Assembly: GCA_013400975.1 (NCBI GenBank)
Contig: WBMZ01000408.1
Coordinates: forward strand, 1 to 64,000
Origin: Atrichornis clamosus
Lineage: Eukaryota; Chordata; Aves; Passeriformes; Menuridae
Length of the DNA: 64,000 nt
Direction: 5' to 3'
Part shown: positions 51,301 through 63,300 of the stretch, piece after piece
How positions within the stretch are numbered: position 1 is the first letter of the stretch
Layout: each line of letters begins with the position of its first letter
Made by a program: the position numbers and the translations under genes
Notes under the pieces: generated by a model
Databases searched by the model: none
What the model was told of the DNA's origin: nothing
The model's input: the letters and a program-made list of their open reading frames with translations, nothing else

Positions 51301-54300
51301 TGCCAACACCAGTGTAGATTGTAGATTAAAAAATTAAGAGAAAAAATAATGTGTATGTCTAGAGAAGAGACTTGTTCAGTGGGAACTACAAATCCATAGA
51401 AATCCCATATGGAAAGACAGTTCACTCAAAGTTCAAACTATGATGACATTTGTAGCATGTGAAAGTTTCATGGCATTCTTGTTCTATCTCTTCCTGCCAT
51501 TATAAGAAAATGAGAAATAGATTTTTTGCCTTGTTTTGTACTACCTGGGCTTCTTGTAGTGTCTGTTGCAAACAGAATCTCTGCTCCATTTTTTTCAGAT
51601 GTAAAGCCCACTGCAGAGACACTGGTGCCCACTTTGAAGAGTGAAGAGACCACCACCCCATACCCAACTGATGCAGAGGCAACTGACTGTGGTGATAGCT
51701 GTGGAGAAGAAGAGGGTGTGTATCAGAGCAGCATATCTTTATTTCGATAAGTGATGGGTTAAGAGCTAAGCAAATACTCTTATCTTCCCATTAGCTCCTG
51801 TACATGGGGCTGATTCCTGGAAAGATTAGAGTAATATTATTAGTGATGGGCCAGGATTAAAAGAAAAAAACCAAAACCAACCCATAAACAAATCTGCCAA
51901 AATCTGATAAGTTCTATCAAGGAAGGATGGAAGAGCAAGTGATAGCAACTAATTTGGTCCCTAGGGTACAAGACATGAAGAACTGCTCTCCCAGCTTCCT
52001 TTCATGACCTGAAGAAACTCATTTAGTGCCCTGTTTAGAACCACCTCCGTTCCAGATCCCCCTTGACTGGATGTCATAAACTCAGGAGGTGATTCAGACT
52101 GCCTGATATGTAGGGCTCCTTTTGCAGAAGTCACAACTGTGGGAGTAAATCACAGCATGTATTGAAGACTGATGTCCTGAACACTTTTCTGTTTAAGGAA
52201 CATCCTTCCTAATATCAGTGGCTTAAAATTTAAGAGGACAGTCTGGACTCCTTATGTGTGCAGCAGAGACAGGGGAACACTAATTCCACACAGGATTTCA
52301 TCCGCCCAGTCTTAGATGGCTATCAGATGTACATGAAATGGTTTGGTTTCTATAGCACTTGCCTGCTTTTTTCTGACTACAGAAGAGGCCAAATGTTAGT
52401 TTAGACTACATGCTGGGCTTGTTAAGAGCCAGTGCTGGGGAAGGCTAATCTTCTCTGCCTCGAACCCTACCCCTGAAAGCAGGCATCATATTCTTCTGCT
52501 TCTTGCAAGGGGAATGTGAGCATCTAAAGTTTCTGAAATGCCCAGATGAAGAGGAGAGGGCCTGACAGAGCTGTTCGAGGTTAGTTGTACAGTGCAGTGT
52601 GCAGGAGTTGCATTCCCCTGGGCATGGCAGCAGAGCCTGAGCCTCAGCACTGGAGCATTTACACAAAGACTTCAACAAGACTCTCACAAAGAAAAGCTCT
52701 CCTCTGAGACAGCTCCTGGGACTCCCGTCACTTCAGCTTCCAGTCGCAGAGAAAAAATTAATGGGTTTTAAAATAAATAAATTAAGAAAAGAACATTAAT
52801 TGGCTTTCTCACACCTCCCATCAGGATTCTGCTGTACTTTAGTTCTGGAAATGCAAGTTGCAGAAGTAGCTCAAAGGGCCTGATTCTCATTGTTTGGCCT
52901 CAGTGATAAGCCTGTACAACCCTGCAACCACTGAGGCACTTGGGAAACTGCTGAGAGAAAATTTAGGCCAGTAATAGTCTCTGCAAGAACACGATTCCTG
53001 GGTGCAGTCCAGGGCGAGGGAACAAGCAGAGTATGCCGTGGAGCGTGGAACCAGTCTGCCTGTCAGCTTCCCTCAGATTTAGCAACAATTTTCATTCTCA
53101 TACTCCGTAAAACAATGAGTGCGTTTCTCTGGACAGTCAGATTTATGACAGCCAACCAGAAACAATGCTGCTCTCCAGGGTATGAGATTAGATTGGAATA
53201 AAAGGATCCATGATCTGCATTGTTTTATTTTGGAGTGGGAGCATGTTAAAAAACCCCTCTGCCCCTCGCAGCAAAGTTCCCCTGATGCCTTTCACTTGAG
53301 TCACTCACCTCCTTCTGGCTATCGCTCACTTTGTGGGCACTGTGATTTAAAACTTCCTCTTTGCCTAGGAAAATCCTGGCCTATAATTAGGCTCAGACGT
53401 GCATGTCCGCTGAGTGCTTGGGATGGATTCAGAGCACTTCTGCAGCCTTCATGCCTTATGACCCATTCCCTCAAGCAAAGGAGCCAGCAGCTGCCCCACT
53501 GCTACATGCAGCCCCTGGCATGTGCCCGCCTGCCCACAGCCAGGTCTCTGCAGGAGAGCTCTCGAGAGCTTTCAAAGCTGTTGTCACAGGGCAATTAGCT
53601 CTGCTCCTGTTTCAAGATGAAAAGTTAAAGGACTCTCTCAAAGACCATGTGGTGAGTCCATAGCAGAGCTAGAAATAGAGGCTGGCTCCTTTCACTCAGA
53701 ATCCAAACGCTTGAGCTCATGGTGGCCCCATGTTTTCCCCGGTAGCATTTCCTTGGGAAGGTAGGAAGTGGTGAGTGACAGCTCTCCAGGATGACAGACA
53801 GCTCCCGTCTGGTGCAAGTGCCTAGGTCTGTCACTCAGGAGCTGGGTTTCTGGAGCACTTGAGATTCTCCTTTTGGATCCAGAGCAAGAACTGCTGAGCA
53901 CGGGGCACTCAGGAAGAACTCTTCCCTGACATTTAAAAAGGCATTTAATATTGACCACTCTAGGGGATGAAGAGGAGGTGCTGATTAGAGTCTGGAAGCA
54001 TTTGGTACTTGCTTTTATATTTGCTTAGTTTGGTGGATTAGCCACAGGACATGGTGTGAACATTTTGATGATGCAGAACTTAAGGCTGGTCCTTGGAGCT
54101 GAGGAAATGTGAGATAGGTTAAAAGCATCACTGTGAGTGAGATTTCATGCTTTCTTCAGTTTTGATGGCTTGCCAGCTATTTTAGTTTTGGGTTGTTTTT
54201 TAATAGCAACCCTTCTTGCGTAGGTGATTTTTTAACCCAACTTTATTTTGCTTCTATTTCTTTTTTAAGATTTCCAACTCCCTGCGAACTTCAACTGCAA

Positions 54301-57300
54301 CTTTGATCTTCCTGAAGACCTTTGTGGTTGGTCACATGACTTGGCAACTGGTTATACGTGGTCTTTTCAGCCTACAGAGACCTGGATTGGCAACTCTGAA
54401 CCAAGCCCTGACACTGTGCCTGGTAAGATGATTAATACCAAAGCAGGAAAGAGAGAGCTGATGGGGCTTTCTCCATGTGAACAGTATGAACGATTATTGC
54501 ACAGCTATCATGAGTTGTGAGGGCTGTGCAGAGCTGAACATTTTCCTTTATGGAAGCTTTCAGATGCTTTGCTGTATGGTTCATGACTTATTTATAGGAC
54601 TGTGGCCACTGGCACTGAATTATACTAACTGTCCTCTTGAGATAGCCTTGAATCAGACACTGGGCTTTGAATCCCATATGACTCTGAAGATTAGCCCAGA
54701 CTTTGTTCCACATCCTGATCCAAATGTCATCTGTAGGATCCCATGCTTTTCCCCCAGAATGCATTTCTTCCTCTTCCATATGTTACTCACATTGCCTATA
54801 GTCTTCAGCCACTCTGCACTCTGGGCTTGCAAAGGCTGGATTTCAGTCTCCTCCAAGTGAAGGATGAGCTGAGCCCTAAAAATGCTGAAAATGCCAGCTT
54901 CTTGCTGTTTGGCTTTTGCTCTTTTTCTCTTCCTTGCTTTGGAAGCAGAAGATTTGCATGAGTGTGACAGAGCCTAATTTATGGAGGACCTCACTGAGAT
55001 GTGCTGGCATGGGTTGCAAGGGAGCCTGCCTCTGGCAGTGTGGTTGATAGATCAAATTCTTCAGCTTCACATCTTGGAACTCACCCTGGGACTAGTGTGC
55101 TTTCCTTATCCCTCACTGACTTTGTGGCATGGTTGGCATGAAGAGCATTTGCCAATTTCCTTATAACAGCAGACCGTGTCACCGTAGCATCGCTTCACTC
55201 TCAGTCATTGCTTGTGAAAGTCAAGACTCCTGCAGGCGAGCTGGCTCTGCCCTGATGCCCCGTGATTCCAGTGTCTGCATGTCATGCACCCAGGGAACCG
55301 TGCATAATGTGGGCTCCTCCTCACCCTCCCCTTGGTAAGGTTGAGTCTCGAAATGCAAACATTCAGGCGAACCTGTTAGCCACCTGGCAGAGTCGCTGGC
55401 CAGATTGGCAGTGCCGCCAGCCAGTTGGAAAGCCGTGCAGCCAACACCTGGTAGGCAGTGCTAAAGAGGAAAATATGTATTCCAGAAACATATGGGAAGA
55501 GGAGAATCTGCTACATCTCCACACACAAATCACCCCCACACAAATGCACACATCATTTCTCTCTTCAGCTCCTGAGGTGCTCGGCTTTTTTCTAGGAGAC
55601 ACGGTAATGCTGTAAGTGCAGTCCATATGGACATCTGACAAATTCTTTGGCGTGACATAGGGACACCATGTCTGCTAAGGAGAAAAATATTTTCATATTT
55701 CAAGTGTTTATCTCTTCAGCATTTGAGTGCTTCAGAAGATTAATATCTGGAGCTCAGTGGAGCCTCAGGCAACAGGAGAGAACACTTACAGCCAGTCCCA
55801 GACTTAATAACCCTCCCCATCTCATTCACTGTAATAATGTTTAATTAATATAAGTCTCCTGCAAGTAGGATAAAAATTACTTATTTTTATAACTTAGACT
55901 CAATTTTTCATTTCATTTCCTCTCCCCTGAGTCTCCCTACAATTAGTTGGCCATAGTTTTTTAGAAGACTGTTGTAGCTCAGGAGAGGCTGCTGCTGCTG
56001 CCTCAGACAGCTCATCCTGCAGTCCTGGTTTTTACCCTTCTTCTGCTCTTTCTCCTTTCTCTCAGTTATGAATTGCACAGTCTCATCGCTGGGCTGGGGA
56101 ACATTGTCCTACTGAGTCCAGTGATCTGTTTTTGTGCCTCCTGTAGGGTGCTGTGCAGAGTCAGGCACCGAAAGCACCGATGGGGTGCAGACTGGTGCTT
56201 CGGCACTGCCCAGCAGGTCACGGGCTGTGTGAGCAGGGGAAGAGGAGGAGGCTGTGGCTCCAGGGGGCTGAAGTGACTTGCACATAGCAGTGGGGGAAGC
56301 CAGCAGCAGACACCAGCACAGGCTGAGGGATCGTTGTTGGCACTGCCATGGGATCTGCCTCCTGGCTGAGTCAGGCGAGGCTGTGCCCTCCTGGCATCTG
56401 TGCCGCTGCCTTGCCCCCACAGCTCTGGGCTGCAGAGGAGTTGGAATACAAAGGCGTTACTGCCGTGCCTCGCTTTGGTCCTGGCTCTTAGAAATTAAGA
56501 AGACATGGCACAAAAGGAAGTAGCTATTTGCTTTTTTCCTCTCCGTACAGCTTTTAAAAGCAACTTAAGAAACATGAAAAAGAGGCGATGCCAGCTCCTC
56601 AGTGGGGACAGAATCAAAGCATTGTTTGGTTCACACTCCCCCATTCTTCCCTCGTGCTCCCTCCAGCACTTTGTTTCTACTTAGAAAATTCATGCTCAGA
56701 CTCCAGGGAGCAAGGAATGAAAAGCCGTTGTTCGGGGTGGTCTTTGCTTGTGAATTCCCCACCCTGGGGTGAGCAGTTGGGTGAAGGAGAGCAGCTGTGC
56801 TTGGTTAGAGGCAGGGCAAAAGCTAATGGGAACTCAAAGCTGCTGGAGCCCAATTGACTCTGATTTAAAGGTGCTGGCCCAGGCTAGAGGCCATGGCTGC
56901 TCCACGGTAGCAAGGAAGTGTGCTGTGCCTTTAAGAGCTATGTGGAATGTGTTTCTACTTCTTTTGAAAATGGCAAAACAAAAATTAAAATTTAAAAGGA
57001 AAAAATAATAATGAAAGGAGGAGCTCTGGCTCAGTCTGCATAAGAGAGAGGGGGAAGGAAATGACCATGGTGAAATATCCTCTGTGAGGCACTTGATTAG
57101 AAAAGTCTGCTGAGAGACAGGCCTGAATTCCTCAGATATCTCCCAATTTCATTTTATGCGCTGCATGCAATTCCTCCTTGTCTTTGGCACGGAGAACTTC
57201 TCAAGGCTGACAAGACACCCACTGCTCTCATTCCACTATTTTTATTTCCAAGATACTCTTTCAGGCAGCTCTGCATTTCTTTTTTTAGCCCTGTGTTCCT

Positions 57301-60300
57301 TGGGCTCTTCGCACCATGGATTAACTCCACGTCCTCTCCTGCAGGCTCCCATTACACGTCTGGGGTCCTCATTGGTGAAAGTGGACCCAAAGTGCCCAGC
57401 TCAGCAGAAGCCCAGCATGGTTCCTGCAGCTACCTGCCCTTTGCAAGCCTAGAAAATAGCATGGACTCCCTTTTCCATGCCCCCACAAGAGATTGCCAGG
57501 ATTTTTCCCTCTGTGGACTTTCAGATGCTTCCCGTCTGTAGAAAGATTCCCCTTAACTGCACCTAGCAAGCTTCAAGGAGCAACAAGTTCAGGTTTCAAT
57601 GAGATTTCATCCCCACTCCTGCTGCACGCAATGGCAACATGCCGTTGGTGTCAAGATAAAGTTCTTAAGACCTGAAAATAAATCTGGGTTGATAACTTGG
57701 CCACCTCAACTTTTCACCATCTTTGAATTTCACTGGGGTCTTGATCCCAAAGGGTCTAAAGATCCTGGGTCATATCCTTAGCTGGTAGGTGTGATTGTAT
57801 TGCTCTCAGTGATGCTACACTAACAAGCCAGCACAGAGCAGCAGGAATCTCTGTGTTTTGCCCATTTTTTCCCCTTCTCTTTTCTTGCAGTGCTTAAGTA
57901 AATATCTTGTGGTCCTACAAGAGCACTGTGGGGTCTGCAGCTTTTCCATGTATTGCATCTCCTTTGGGTGAGCATGGCGTCAGGGTCAGAGCCCTGGCAG
58001 CACTGTGAACCTCCTGTAGTTCAGATGTTGGCAGCTGTATGTGCACACAGAAAAGGAAGCACTTTTAACCTTGCAGCTCTCCTGACCACACAGTTCCTGG
58101 GCTGGGCTGCAAAAACCCACTGAGAGCTTCTCTTGTGGGCCACAGCCTTGCTGGCTTTGAGGGTCAGGAATGCTGCTCATTTGGGCTGCGGGCACTGCAG
58201 GGAAAGGTTTATTTGTTTCAAAGTGTTTTCAGCAGAGGAGTGTTTATAGTGCTCTGAAGTTTCATAAGAGCTTATTTTTTAAGAGAAACAAATGTTAAGC
58301 TGTTTTTAAGCTGATGGCGACCCCTTACCATTCCTGTGTTTTCCCATGGGATCTTTAAAAGGGAAAGTTTCATATTTTTCCTGCAATCCATGAGAACTGC
58401 TGCCTGAAGGCCTTGATTCTACTGTGCCCAAACCAGCAGAAAGGTTTTCATGGTGTTAACAGAGCAGGGCTGGACTGAAGTGAGTCTGCACTTACTCTCA
58501 TGAGAGTCTCAGGGCCTGTGCCTTGGGGACACATTTTGACCTCAAGGGTCAATCCTGTGTCCTTTGAAGTAGGAAGGAGTTTTACATGTGGGGTGGTATA
58601 AAAGTCAAGCACTTCTGTGCAGTGAGTGAGCAGCTGCACACTGTGGGAAGGAGACCACATATCCAGCTCTTTCTCTCTTTGCTTCCCTAATGTGTGGTGC
58701 AGATTGCCTCTCAGCAAAGCTGTCTCTCTTCTGACTCCATTTGCACTGTGAGGACAGCAAATGCTAAAATGTCCTTCATGCCCTGGCTGCCCACAGCATG
58801 GTAGAGCTGGGACATGCCAGCACCCAGATCACAGGAGATTTGCTGAGCATCAGCTGGGCTGTGTGAGCTCCCTGGCTGAAGGCTAGGGCCAGGCTTTCGC
58901 TGTGCTTGTACCCATCCTGTCTTTCATGAGAGAAAGAGGTATGACCATAGTCTGTTCCAGCAAAGCTCCTGCTTGCTTGGGCTGAGCTGGAAGCAGAGGA
59001 GAAGAAACCATTCCTCTGGGGCTCGCCGCTTGCCTGAGTCCTTAGTCAATTTTTGGACCAAAACACCAGTGACATTCCTGCCTAAAAAACAGGCTCTCTG
59101 GAAAGCAAGACACCATCTCTCAGACCTTAGTGTGTGCGCCTCTCCGTGGCTTCGCAGCAGAGAGTCACAGAGCAGGACTGGGGGAAGCGAGTGCGTGCAG
59201 GAGCAGGCGGCAGCGAGCAGCCCGTGCGGCGCAGCACCAGCTCGTCCACGTCTGCAGCTGTGCAGGCACTGACACTGGGTTGCAGGGGCTGCGCACACCC
59301 TTTCGGGCTGGGCCACGCAGGGTGCCTGCCACGCTGCCAAAGGATGAGGTTTGGTGGCAGGCAGCTCACTTAGCATAAATGTCAGGCTCTAATTGGCATT
59401 TGTTTTGTCAGGGACACGGTGCCCTCCCTGCTCTCCCTGGGGCGGTAGTAGGATTCACAGTTGCACCGTGCTGTTGAGGACATGAGGCTTAATTGAGAGG
59501 ATGTAATGGCCAGTCCATTAGAAAGGCTCAGGAGAGCAGGCAGAGAGCTTGGTTCTGGGCAAGTGTGGGGTTTTATGCCTTTTGATGGACTGATTTAGAG
59601 ACTGAAATGGCAAGGACTTGGCAGGCTAATTAACACATAATCAAAATTGAGGGGATTTTCCAGCAGATGCAGTGATCTAGTTAATATAAATATTAGTTTT
59701 ATGGAGGATTGAATTCCCATCATAAATGAAAGTCTGTCATTGAGGAGAGGCCTGTCATGAAATTACAGCAGCAGCCTTTTGAGATGAATCTGCATGATTT
59801 GCCAAAAAATTTGAAACTATGATAACTATCCAGTTTCAGTCTGCATATTCATACAGCTGCCATTCCCTTGCTACTAGACCACCCTGGAGTCATGAAGGGA
59901 CCTAAGCTAATCTGCTTCCTGGGATAGGCAAGAGCTGGTGTAGCCTCCACCTCACATGCCCCAGAAGAATGGCAGGATCAGGCCCCACTGGGAGGAACTC
60001 TTGGCCAAGACACAGTGTGGTTGGAGTGGCATTTGGGGCTGTGCAGGCAGCAGACAGTGCCCAGAGCAGTGTGGTCACCCATGGGATTTGACAGACAAGA
60101 GGTGGCTCCCACTGGGCTGCGGCGCTGCCAACTAAAACGCACTGTGAATCAAGCTCTGCAATGAAGAGTGCAGTGACCTTTGGAGGGATGTAAGTGAAGG
60201 CAATTCACGTGGTTACTCCATAGGAGCAGCAGCTGTAACTCAACAATATCCAGTGAGGGGGAAATGCAGAGGGAATCTGAAATCCCAATAATTGCTTGTG

Positions 60301-63300
60301 TACATGCTGCCCAGCATATTTTGCTGGAATACCTCCAGATGTGCTGCTGAGATCCATGAGGGAAGGTGCTTTTCTTGAGAGATGGGGTGAGGTGCGCAGG
60401 ACCCAAGCACAGGCAGGCTGACCTTGCAAAGAGGGTGGCTGCTGTGGCTTGTGCTTGCAGCCTGACCCAAACTGTGAGGCTTCACCCCCCACTGCCCCGA
60501 ATGTCCTCTCAGATGGCTTCCTAGCAGGAGGGGACAGGTGCGCCAAGAGGAAACCGCGTTGGCCAGATGGTTGGTTTGCAGAGCCCAGCTGGTGATTTAT
60601 CCAGAACTCGCTGCCATGCACACATGAGGGGCTCTGCCATCGTCTGGCTGGGGTGGTTCCACGTTCACACTACTGGCTCCCCTACATCCAGATGATCCCA
60701 TAAATCTTCTATGGGATTTATGCCATAGCATCAGTTGCAAAACAGCAGTAAAATGCCTGAGCAGAATTGTCCTGCCTTTTTTGAGCCAGTGCTTTGAACT
60801 ACCAGTGCCAGTTCTGTGGGGGAGGTAGCTGTCGTGTTAGCTGGAATAGAGACTGCAAAGCAAAGTTCTGGGAAAGAGATTAAAATACATTTCTGATCCT
60901 GAAAGAATTGATCAGCTCATCATTGCAAAGCTCCCTTCAAGTGTTTTAATAGGGGAAATCAGCCTTTCAGATGCTTTCTGTGCCAAAGGCCTCCATTTAC
61001 TCTATCAAACAGAGTGACTACTGGAACCACCAGGCTCTCACACACTGTTCCAACAATTAGCTCCACAGTGCCCTTATTCAGTCAGTCTCAGCAAATTCGT
61101 AGGGCTTTTCCAAAGGTCCAACTAGCCATTAGAGTGATCCAGCCATTTCATCTTCAAATGACATAGAATGTCATGCCTGCTTATGCTCAGCTTTCTGCTC
61201 CAGAAACTGGTACCAGAAGCAAGAACTCAGGGTGCCCAAACCCACTGCTACTTGCAGGGAGCAACAGGATTCATCCCCCAAAGACTGAGCCTTCTTGCAG
61301 CCCTTTGGACTGCCAGTAAGTCCTGGAGAGCTCTGTGGGCCCCAGCAAGAACTGGGCAGGGAGCACAGGAGAAGGAGGGTTCCCAGGACTCCGAAAGATC
61401 CTGTATTGCTGAGGGGAGCATTAGCTTTGGCTGCAGATTAGGAGTTTCTTTGATTTCACAGTCTTATAGGAATGGGAACAAACAGAAGGTCTGTGTCAAC
61501 CCTGGCAGGAGTGATGTGACAGAGGCACACAGGGTCTTTTGCTGAAGTGGCACGGCAGCAATGCTGATACCACTAGCTCCCAGGGTGTGGGTCATGGGAG
61601 GTGTTCAGCTGCACAATTAGCAGGACAGTCCCTGTGGTCACCTGTGAGCTTTAGGTGGGTCCAAGGATGGCTCAAATCCCTGCACTCAATCAGGCTGCCT
61701 AGATATTGGCACCAAACGTTGGCCCTGAACTTTGAGTATCTGGATTTGATAATTCTTTAGCATGGCTAGTGCTTTCATTAAAGGTTTGCCTGTGAGACCA
61801 TTTCAACTGTGAGATAAGTATATGACTGCAGTCTGATTTGCTCCCTTGTTTGTTGTTGCTGTTCTTTTCTTGTTGCTGCTTTTTTATTTGAAGAGGCTTG
61901 TAATGAATTACAAAAAGAGGATTTTAATTCAGGAGACCTTGATGACTTATTATGCCTTATCGCTCTTTAGGCATGGAGTACAGCTTGTTCTTTTTTTTAA
62001 TTCCTCCACTTGTTTATCTCCTACATCTCCTCCTCCACAACTACCACTCTGAGGTAAATCACAAGAACACTCCTCCATTAGAGAACGGCATGGTACTTTT
62101 TCAAGTGATTCACTCAAACAGGAGTGGGCAAACACACTTTCATCCTTTTTTCTGCTACTGTTTGTTGGCATAAAGTGCCAAGTGGCCCAGGGACATTTCA
62201 TAGGTGCTGAAAAACATTGCTGAAAAATGCTCTTTCTTTATGAGGCCAATTGGGAACAGATTTGTCCTTCACACAGCAAAATCAGTGAAAGTTCACAGGA
62301 GTGGATACGCTTTTGATATACTTTGATCATACATGTCAGGAGTAGAGTGATGGCAAATATTCCTGTTATCTTGTCCTAAATTTATTTTAGAAAGCTGTGT
62401 AGCTCGCAGTGGTTGGTTTTAGCTCTCTGGCACTGACAAACGTGCAGCAGGGCCAGCGCCATTGATAGATCTCCCCTTGGGCTGGAATGTCACCTGATTG
62501 CTGAGCAGCAGTGAGGTCAGCTGCTGTTTCCTGGGTGGGACCTGTCTTTCCATGGACTCCAAGTTCAGGTCTCTCTGCTTTAATCTGGGAGGTGCTTTTA
62601 GTGCACTTTGCAAACATTCTGAGTACAGGCACTGCTCTTGCCACGGCTGTGGGCACTGAAGCCGCAGCGGGAGCGGGGCAAGCAGGAGCATGCTGCTGCT
62701 CAGAGCTTGGCCCATCCAGCGCAGCAGGCTAAGGTGTGGAGAAAGGAAGTGGCAAACCTTTCCGTGTAGTTTGGAGCAGAAATAACCCTCCTGTGCCTGG
62801 GCTGGCATGTGCTGACATGAAGCACCAGTGGCACTTGCCCACTGTCTAGCAAGAGCAAGTATGTGCATCCCTCCATTGAGCAAAATGCAAAATCCAGCAG
62901 TATCTGTAGTTGGCCTGTCTGTGTCAGCTTGCACTGTGGGCTCTGCAGTTGGAGCAACCCAAGGGACTCTGTCCTGACATTGGTCATGATGTGGGGACAG
63001 GTAAGGATCACTTCAGCTACACTCTTGGCTTTCAGTCTGTGCTAAGAGACTTGAGACATTCAAGCAGCAAATGGGAAACTCCTTGAGGAGGCTTCTCTTC
63101 AGAGGGGCTGGAAACCACCAATTCCAGATGAAGGCAGATGTGCCCAGGGATTTGTATCCATGGGCTTTTGCTGCTATTGGTATTCAGATCAAATATCTCC
63201 AGTTCCAGTCTCAGCCTTGAACTTCTCCTGGGATATCAAGTGTATCAAATCTGTCCTCCCTGAGGATTGACAAAAAATATGACACAATTGAAATGTAATA

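Noticed and set aside
55520..55570. CA-rich stretch in intron 12
   Set aside because: Too irregular and short to call a microsatellite.
56268..56310. MIR-like antisense core CTGAAGTGACTTGCACATAG
   Set aside because: Only about 30 bases agree with the consensus and the flanks do not, so it is mentioned but not annotated as a repeat.
57342..57541. Possible extra exon after CTCCTGCAG at 57342-57350
   Set aside because: The acceptor-like sequence is good and the frame is open, but the peptide does not match any part of NRP2, and exons 12 and 13 join correctly without it.
62419..62934. Minus-strand open frame of 171 codons in intron 12
   Set aside because: Composition follows local GC content; no domain is visible and no initiation or splice context supports it.
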